Positions 59,570 to 64,000 of a DNA stretch of 64,000 nucleotides are shown here, piece after piece. The notes under the pieces were generated by a model. That model worked only from the letters and a program-made list of their open reading frames with translations. It was not told the DNA's origin and did no database searches. The stretch lies in the NCBI RefSeq assembly GCF_015070375.1, contig NZ_JADCLL010000002.1:124001-188000 (forward strand), given 5' to 3'. How positions within the stretch are numbered: position 1 is the stretch's first letter; every line of letters starts with the position of its first letter. Source of the DNA: Nocardioides kribbensis (GTDB lineage Bacteria > Actinomycetota > Actinomycetes > Propionibacteriales > Nocardioidaceae). A program made the position numbers and the translations under genes.

Positions 59570-59760
59570 GCCGTGGTGCGGGCCACGGGGCGCCCGTCGT
59601 GGTGCGGGCGGTGGTGCGGGTCGTGATGCGGGCCCGGGGCCGGCTCGGGTGCGGGCGGTGGGTGCGGGCGGCTCGGGTGCGGGCCGTGGGTGCGGGCCAC
59701 GGGTGCGGGCCACGGGTGCGGGCCCGGTCGTGCGGGCGGCGGGTGCGGGACGGGGCCGGC
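59570..59760. repeat. GGTGCGGGC-type low-complexity tract
   Basis: The intergenic stretch between the nfo and femAB genes is made of imperfect repeats of GGTGCGGGC and GGTGCGGGCCAC. No gene is apparent. It could arise by slippage. Confidence 0.7.
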
Positions 59761-59765
59761 GTACG

Positions 59766-60590
59766 TCAGAGACGCGCGCGCAGCCAGGCGAAGTCGGCGA
59801 CGTGGGCCTCGGCGGGGCCGGGGGTCTCGCAGACGACCGGGGCGCCGGCGTCGCGGACCACCGCGGCGAGGAGGTCGGGGTCGATGCGTCCGGCGCCGAA
59901 GTTGGCGTGGCGGTCGGCGCCGGAGTCGAAGTCGTCGCGGCTGTCGTTGCAGTGCACGAGGTCGATGCGCCCGGTGATCGCGAGGACGTCGGTGACGACG
60001 CTCTCCAACGCGTTGCCGCCGGCGTGGGCGTGGCAGGTGTCGAGGCAGAAGCCGACGCGGTCGGCCTGCTCGGCGCCGGAGATCGCGTCCCAGACCCGGC
60101 CGATGCGCTCGAGGTGGCGGGTCATGGCGTTGTCGCCGCCGGCGGTGTTCTCGATCAGCAGCGGGACCTTGAGGTCGGTGGCCTCGACGGCCTTGCGCCA
60201 GTTGTCGAAGCCCTTCTCCGGGTCGTCGGCCTTGCCGACGTGCCCGCCGTGCACCACGAGCCCCCGGGCGCCGATCTCCGCGGCGGCGTCGACGTGCTGC
60301 TGGAGCAGCTTGCGGCTCGGGATGCGGATGCGGTTGTTGGTCGTGGCCACGTTGATGACGTAGGGCGCGTGCACGTAGAGGTCCACCCCCGCGGCCTCGG
60401 CGTCGGCGCGCAGCCCGGCCGCGCCGCCGGCGTAGGCCACCACCGGGCCCTTGTAGCTCTGCGGGTCGCCGAGGAAGAGCTGCACCAGCGGGGCGCCCCG
60501 CTCCTGGGCCTCGGTGATCGGGTCGACCTGGTCGACGTGGGCCCCGATCCTGATCCCTGCCTGCGCCGCTGCCTGGGTTGCCTCGCTCAT
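59766..60590 (-). CDS. nfo: Deoxyribonuclease IV (AP endonuclease, Nfo family)
   Basis: A zinc-dependent base-excision repair enzyme of 274 residues that nicks DNA at abasic sites. Metal-binding motifs are seen in order: YVHAPYVIN, VVHGGHVG, LLIENTAGG, CLDTCHAHAGG, HCNDSRDDF and DRHANFGAG. Start ATG 60590. It is flanked on both sides by repeat-filled gaps and appears to be monocistronic. Confidence 0.96.
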   Translation of the reverse strand: MSEATQAAAQAGIRIGAHVDQVDPITEAQERGAPLVQLFLGDPQSYKGPVVAYAGGAAGLRADAEAAGVDLYVHAPYVINVATTNNRIRIPSRKLLQQHVDAAAEIGARGLVVHGGHVGKADDPEKGFDNWRKAVEATDLKVPLLIENTAGGDNAMTRHLERIGRVWDAISGAEQADRVGFCLDTCHAHAGGNALESVVTDVLAITGRIDLVHCNDSRDDFDSGADRHANFGAGRIDPDLLAAVVRDAGAPVVCETPGPAEAHVADFAWLRARL

Positions 60591-60690
60591 GGCGCCACCC
60601 TACGAGCGCCCGCCGACGCCGGGTGTGGCCCGGCGGTGTGGCCCGGGGTGCGGCCGGCGGTGCGGCCCGGGGTGCGGCCCGGGGGTGCGG

Positions 60691-60828
60691 GGTCGTGGAT
60701 CGCGCAATTGCGCGGAGCGGGGCGGTGCTGGCTGCGGCCGCGTGGTGCTGGGTCGTGGATCGCGCCATTGCGTGAACCGGGTGGGCGACGGGGTGTGGGG
60801 TCGTGGATCGCGCAAGTGCGTGGAGCGG
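60691..60828. repeat. Three 30-base repeats with a GCGCAATTGCGC-type core
   Basis: Copies at 60691-60720, 60751-60780 and 60799-60828 share GGTCGTGGATCGCGCAATTG or a one- to two-base variant, followed by CG-GGA-CGG. The first copy contains the perfect palindrome CGCGCAATTGCGCG. The rest of the gap 60591-61018 is GGTGCGGCCC-like low-complexity sequence; no gene is seen. Confidence 0.7.
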
Positions 60829-61018
60829 ACGGGCTGCCGGGTGTGGCGTTGCGTGGTTCGCGCCGTCGCCGCCCGTCGAGGACCGCCGCAACCACGCAAA
60901 CCGTCCGCGGGCGCGCCTGACGGGCCCGCTCACCCGGTGCCTGTGGAGGAGCGGTCGCGCGCCGGCGGTTGCGGTGACAGCCTCGGAGGGTCAGGCCGGT
61001 CGACCGGGAGGGGGGAGC

Positions 61019-62539
61019 GTGACCCCGTGGCTTCCCGGTGACCCCGGTGACCCCGGTGACCCCGGCGACCCCGGCGACCCCGGTGTCCCCGGTGCTCCCG
61101 TCGCCGCCGGTGCCGCCCGGTGCGGCACGGCACGCCGTGCCGTCGTCGCCGCGGTGCCCGTGCCCGCGGTGCTCGTCGCCACGGTCCTCACTGCCGCGGT
61201 GCTCACCGCCGTCGTGCTCCCAGCCGCGGTGGCCGAGGCCCTGAGCCCCGCCGCGGCCGCCGCCTGGTCGCCCGGCTCCGCGTCGGGCGGACCGCTCACC
61301 GCGCGAGGGTCGGGCGGCGACGAGGGGCTCCGGCCGGTCGACGGGGCCGCCGGTCACCGGCGGCCACCGGTGCTCACGACCGGGCGCTACCGCGACCGCA
61401 CGGTGGAGCCGACCTCGCAGAACATCTACTCCGTGCGCCGCGCCCTGCCCGGCTCGACCGTGGTGGTGGGGGCCACCGTCACCCGCGGGCCGGGCGGGCC
61501 GGGTGGCAAGGGCGGCCAGGGCGCCGCAGGCGCGGGCGCCCCGGGGCCCGGGCGGCTGACCGTGCTCCTGGGCTACCCCCGCGCCGACGGTGGCGGCTTC
61601 GTGCCCTGCGGGCGCTCTGACCGCTCGCCGCTGACCCGCGCGGCGCGGATGCCGCTGTCCACCGACGTCGCCTGGTCGGTCGAGGCCCGCGGCTGCCCGG
61701 CCCGGGCCGAGCTCAGGGTCGCGGTCTTCGCCGTGCGGACCTCCGGGGTGCCGGTCGGCAGTGCCTACGAGCTCGACGTGTGGGAGGTCCCCGCCCCGGG
61801 TGGGAGGTCGCTGCCGGAGCCGGCCCCGGGCGCCGGGGCGCACCCCGACGCGGGTGTCGCCACCACCACGGTCGCTGCGGCCGCGTCGCCCGCCACGGCA
61901 CCGGTGCTCGAGCCGGGCGCGAGCGTCCACGTCGCGCTCGATCGCGGGCGGGTCGGCTGGCTCGGCGTACCGGTCGGGGTGGGGGAGGAGCTGGCGGTGC
62001 GCGCCGACGTCGACCCCCTGCCCGGCCGGCCGGCCGCGGAGCTGGCGCTGGTCGGCCCCGCCGGAGGGCTGGCCGGCCCGCCCGACGTCGGCTCCCGGGG
62101 CCGCGCCGGGCCCGGGCCGCTCGTGCTCGGGGCCGACGGGGCGGTGGTGACCCCCGCCTCCCGGGCCGGCGGCGACCCCGGCGCGGGCGCCGCGTCGGAG
62201 CCCGGGGTGCACCTCGTCGCCCTGTGGGTGGCGGGGTCGGGCACGGCCGAGGTCACGGTGACCACCGCGGCGGTGCCGGGCGCGCCACGCACCGGCGCCG
62301 GCGCGTCGTACGCCGGTCCGCCGCGGGCCCTGCCGCTCCCCACCGGAGCATCACCCGCGGCGTGGCCCGGCGCGCGCGGCGACGTCGGTGCTTCCGGGCA
62401 AGCGGACGCCTCCGGGGAGGCGGCGGCCCGGACCCCCGCGGTCCCGGGCCGCACGGTCGGCGGCGTGGCACTGCTGCTGGGCGCGGTGGTGCTCGGCGGC
62501 GCGGGGACGGCCCTGCTGCGCCGGGCCCGGCGTCACTGA
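61019..62539 (+). CDS. Membrane-anchored extracytoplasmic protein of unknown function
   Basis: A protein of 506 residues. The N-terminus is a collagen-like GDP repeat (residues 7-27), then a hydrophobic segment (AVLVATVLTAAVLTAVVLPAA). A large outer domain follows with the block [20 protein letters not shown] and a Cys pair (FVPCGRSD, EARGCPAR). It ends with a C-terminal helix (GGVALLLGAVVLGGAGTALL) and RRARRH. GTG at 61019 follows GGGAGGGGGGAGC. The block resembles exported actinobacterial proteins linked with VWA-domain partners, but no such partner is nearby. It converges on a kinase gene. Confidence 0.7.
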   Translation: MTPWLPGDPGDPGDPGDPGDPGVPGAPVAAGAARCGTARRAVVAAVPVPAVLVATVLTAAVLTAVVLPAAVAEALSPAAAAAWSPGSASGGPLTARGSGGDEGLRPVDGAAGHRRPPVLTTGRYRDRTVEPTSQNIYSVRRALPGSTVVVGATVTRGPGGPGGKGGQGAAGAGAPGPGRLTVLLGYPRADGGGFVPCGRSDRSPLTRAARMPLSTDVAWSVEARGCPARAELRVAVFAVRTSGVPVGSAYELDVWEVPAPGGRSLPEPAPGAGAHPDAGVATTTVAAAASPATAPVLEPGASVHVALDRGRVGWLGVPVGVGEELAVRADVDPLPGRPAAELALVGPAGGLAGPPDVGSRGRAGPGPLVLGADGAVVTPASRAGGDPGAGAASEPGVHLVALWVAGSGTAEVTVTTAAVPGAPRTGAGASYAGPPRALPLPTGASPAAWPGARGDVGASGQADASGEAAARTPAVPGRTVGGVALLLGAVVLGGAGTALLRRARRH

Positions 62540-62711
62540 CCCGAGGCGGAGCCCTCGCCCTCGTCCGAGCCCGCGCCGCACCGCACGTCCTCCTCGGGCC
62601 TGGTCCCGCAGGTGCCTTCGCCCGGGCCCTCCCCACGCCCGCGCTCTTCCCCGGGCCCGCGTCGGGGGCGGCCTCCGCCCGCGGAGGTGGGCGAGCGGGG
62701 CCCGGTGACGC

Positions 62712-63704
62712 TCAGCCGGCCAGCAGCCGGACGCCCGCGACGGCGAGGCCGCCGGCGCCACCGAGGCAGCCCGCGCCGGCCAGCCCGAGGGCCCAGCGGT
62801 GCGCGCGGCCGGGCGGGCGGTCCCGGGAGGGGTCCGTCACGGCCCGCGCCCCCGGCGGCGCCGGCCAGGGCGGGGGACCGATCCGGTCCACGACCACCGG
62901 GGGCCGGGGACCGTCCCTCCACGGGGCGCCCGACGGCACGCCGGCCCGCCGCAGCAGGCCCAGCGCCGCGGCCGCCGAGGCCGGACGTCGTCGGGGGTCG
63001 TGCGCGGTCAGGGCGTCGAGCAGCGGCACGAGACGCCCCGGGGGCGGCGTGGGCGGCGGTCCGGAGCGGGTCGGGGCACGCCCGCTGAGCAGCTGGAGGG
63101 CGACGACGCCGGCGGCGTAGAGGTCCTGGCCGGGGTCGGGGGGCTCGCCCGCCGCCTGCTCGGGGGCCATGTAGCCGTCGGTGCCGACGGCACCAGGGGT
63201 GCGGGTCAGGCGCACGTCCTCGGCGAGCGTGGCCACACCGAAGTCACCCAGGCGCACGTGCGGCCGCGCCGAGCCGGTCGCGTCGAGGAGCAGGTTGGCG
63301 GGCTTGACGTCGCGGTGCACCACGCCGGCCGCGTGCACGGCGGCGAGCGCCTGCAGCAGCTGGTCCAGCACGACGGCGACGAAGTCGGCGGGCAGGGGGC
63401 CGTGGGTCTCCAGCAGCGACTGCAGCGAGCCCCCGCGCACGAGGTCCATGGCCAGGACCACCAGGTCGTCGTCGGCGGCCCAGCCGTGGGGGGCGATCAC
63501 GTGGGGGTGGCGCACCCGCACCGACTGCTCGCGCACGAAGCGCAGCAGCAGCGAGGCGTCGTGCTGACCTAGCACCTTCACGGCGACGAAGCGCTCCTGG
63601 CGCAGGTCCCACGCCCGCCAGACGCTGCCCATGCCGCCGGCGCCGACCTGGTCGGCGAGCACGTAGCGACCCGCCAGGGGCGGGATCGGCGGCACCGGGC
63701 TCAC
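62712..63704 (-). CDS. Ser/Thr protein kinase with C-terminal membrane helix
   Basis: A Hanks-type kinase of 330 residues: loop GAGGMGSVWRA, Lys in VAVKVLG, HRDVKPANLLL, GDFGVATL and APEQAAG are intact. A proline-rich juxtamembrane stretch and one helix (WALGLAGAGCLGGAGGLAVAG) end the protein, leaving almost no outer domain. GTG 63704 is chosen; GTG 63722 is also possible, and neither has a clear ribosome site. Substrate and signal are unknown. It is divergent from rpsF. Confidence 0.88.
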   Translation of the reverse strand: MSPVPPIPPLAGRYVLADQVGAGGMGSVWRAWDLRQERFVAVKVLGQHDASLLLRFVREQSVRVRHPHVIAPHGWAADDDLVVLAMDLVRGGSLQSLLETHGPLPADFVAVVLDQLLQALAAVHAAGVVHRDVKPANLLLDATGSARPHVRLGDFGVATLAEDVRLTRTPGAVGTDGYMAPEQAAGEPPDPGQDLYAAGVVALQLLSGRAPTRSGPPPTPPPGRLVPLLDALTAHDPRRRPASAAAALGLLRRAGVPSGAPWRDGPRPPVVVDRIGPPPWPAPPGARAVTDPSRDRPPGRAHRWALGLAGAGCLGGAGGLAVAGVRLLAG

Positions 63705-63811
63705 CGGGACGACGCTAGCCACGGCGCCGGCGCGTCGCAGCGGCTCTCCACAGCCCCCCGACCGGGGGCGGGGCGGCCCGGGGGCCACCCCGGGGGCGTC
63801 CGGGACGGGGA

Positions 63812-63842
63812 TTGCCGGGCGGCGTCGGGGCGCTGGTAATCT
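63812..63842 (+). promoter_or_regulatory. Candidate rpsF promoter
   Basis: TTGCCG (63812-63817) and TAATCT (63837-63842) are separated by 19 bases. TAATCT is the best -10 match in the interval. The transcript would carry a leader of roughly 140 bases before rpsF. Confidence 0.45.
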
Positions 63843-63904
63843 CAGGCGTCCTCGTGCGCGCTCCCCACCGATGGGATCGGGCTCGCGCGGGACACGCTCG
63901 ATGT

Positions 63905-63920
63905 CCCCGGTGCGCCGGGG
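63905..63920 (+). promoter_or_regulatory. Hairpin in the rpsF leader
   Basis: CCCCGG and CCGGGG pair around TGCG. S6:S18 autoregulatory leaders are known upstream of rpsF in many bacteria, and this GC-rich stem lies in the right place. I cannot confirm the motif by eye. Confidence 0.3.
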
Positions 63921-63991
63921 CTCGGGCGACGCACAGCCCTCCTGCCACGGAGAGACCGTGGCCGCCGAGTCCAGAGGAGGTGGAGACCGCT

Positions 63992-64000
63992 ATGCGTGCT
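63992..64000 (+). CDS. rpsF: 30S ribosomal protein S6 (only first three codons)
   Basis: ATGCGTGCT encodes MRA, the usual start of actinobacterial S6. It follows a strong AGGAGGTGGAGACC ribosome site and a promoter-plus-leader region. The gene runs off the right edge. The identification rests on the start, the spacing and the known position near this gene set, so it is tentative. Confidence 0.6.

Noticed and set aside
59509-60933. FemAB protein extended by 475 residues upstream
   Set aside because: The extension is antisense or shadow to nfo and the repeat tracts; no homologous FemAB has it.

Overview
The window is about 64 kb of very GC-rich actinobacterial chromosome. By eye it fits the family Nocardioidaceae (Nocardioides-like), although the genus is an inference. 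The evidence is the conserved actinobacterial replication-origin neighbourhood (gyrA, gyrB, DUF721/dciA, recF, gnd, dnaN, oriC, dnaA, rpmH, rnpA, yidD, yidC, jag, rsmG, parA, parB), together with typically actinobacterial proteins (CrgA, DLW-39, DUF3566, DUF3817, DUF881, PASTA kinases, Ino1, SigM with its anti-sigma factor). I see no rRNA operon, prophage, insertion sequence or CRISPR array.

Layout. Bases 1-7.6 kb hold a cell-wall and division cluster: the 3' part of an FtsW/RodA gene, a class B PBP, two PASTA-type Ser/Thr kinases overlapping by ATGA, a DUF881 gene and a CrgA-like gene with an apparent internal duplication. Bases 7.6-8.1 kb are a gene-free gap with a 38-bp perfect palindrome, several DnaA-box-like sites and a nested-palindrome repeat family. 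Bases 8.1-14.0 kb carry a zinc-finger rhomboid protease, a cyclophilin, a repeat-rich membrane protein and a tightly overlapping operon (SURF1, DUF3817, patatin, PlsC-like). Bases 14.0-15.2 kb are repeats only, including four regularly spaced 55-bp inverted repeats. Bases 15.2-17.4 kb carry a lipoprotein, a nuclease-like orphan, tRNA-Ala, DLW-39 and tRNA-Ile.

Bases 17.4-35 kb are the origin region. Genes of the gyr-recF-dnaN-dnaA block are on the minus strand, and rpmH through parB are on the plus strand. oriC most probably lies between dnaN and dnaA; a second DnaA-box group lies upstream of dnaA and a third before parA. Two parS sites lie inside the 5' ends of rsmG and parA.

Bases 35-50 kb hold PlsC, an aminotransferase, a GNAT enzyme, thioredoxin and its reductase, the SigM system, a pseudokinase, MurJ, DUF6049 and the tRNA CCA-adding enzyme. 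This resembles the mycobacterial Rv3907-parB region, but no MutT4-like or CwlM-like gene is present and the pseudokinase is separate from MurJ. Bases 50-64 kb hold a MerR-PP2C fusion, a PadR-Ino1 operon, a class A PBP, a membrane glycosyltransferase, a FemAB/alanine-racemase-like pair, an endonuclease IV, a membrane-anchored unknown, another Ser/Thr kinase and the first codons of rpsF.

Functionally the window joins replication initiation and segregation with envelope growth: peptidoglycan polymerases, lipid II flippase, cross-bridge enzymes, PASTA kinases and lipid acyltransferases. Many genes overlap by 1-4 bases, implying translational coupling. Several promoters have a TANNNT box 6-8 bases before the start codon, suggesting leaderless mRNAs.
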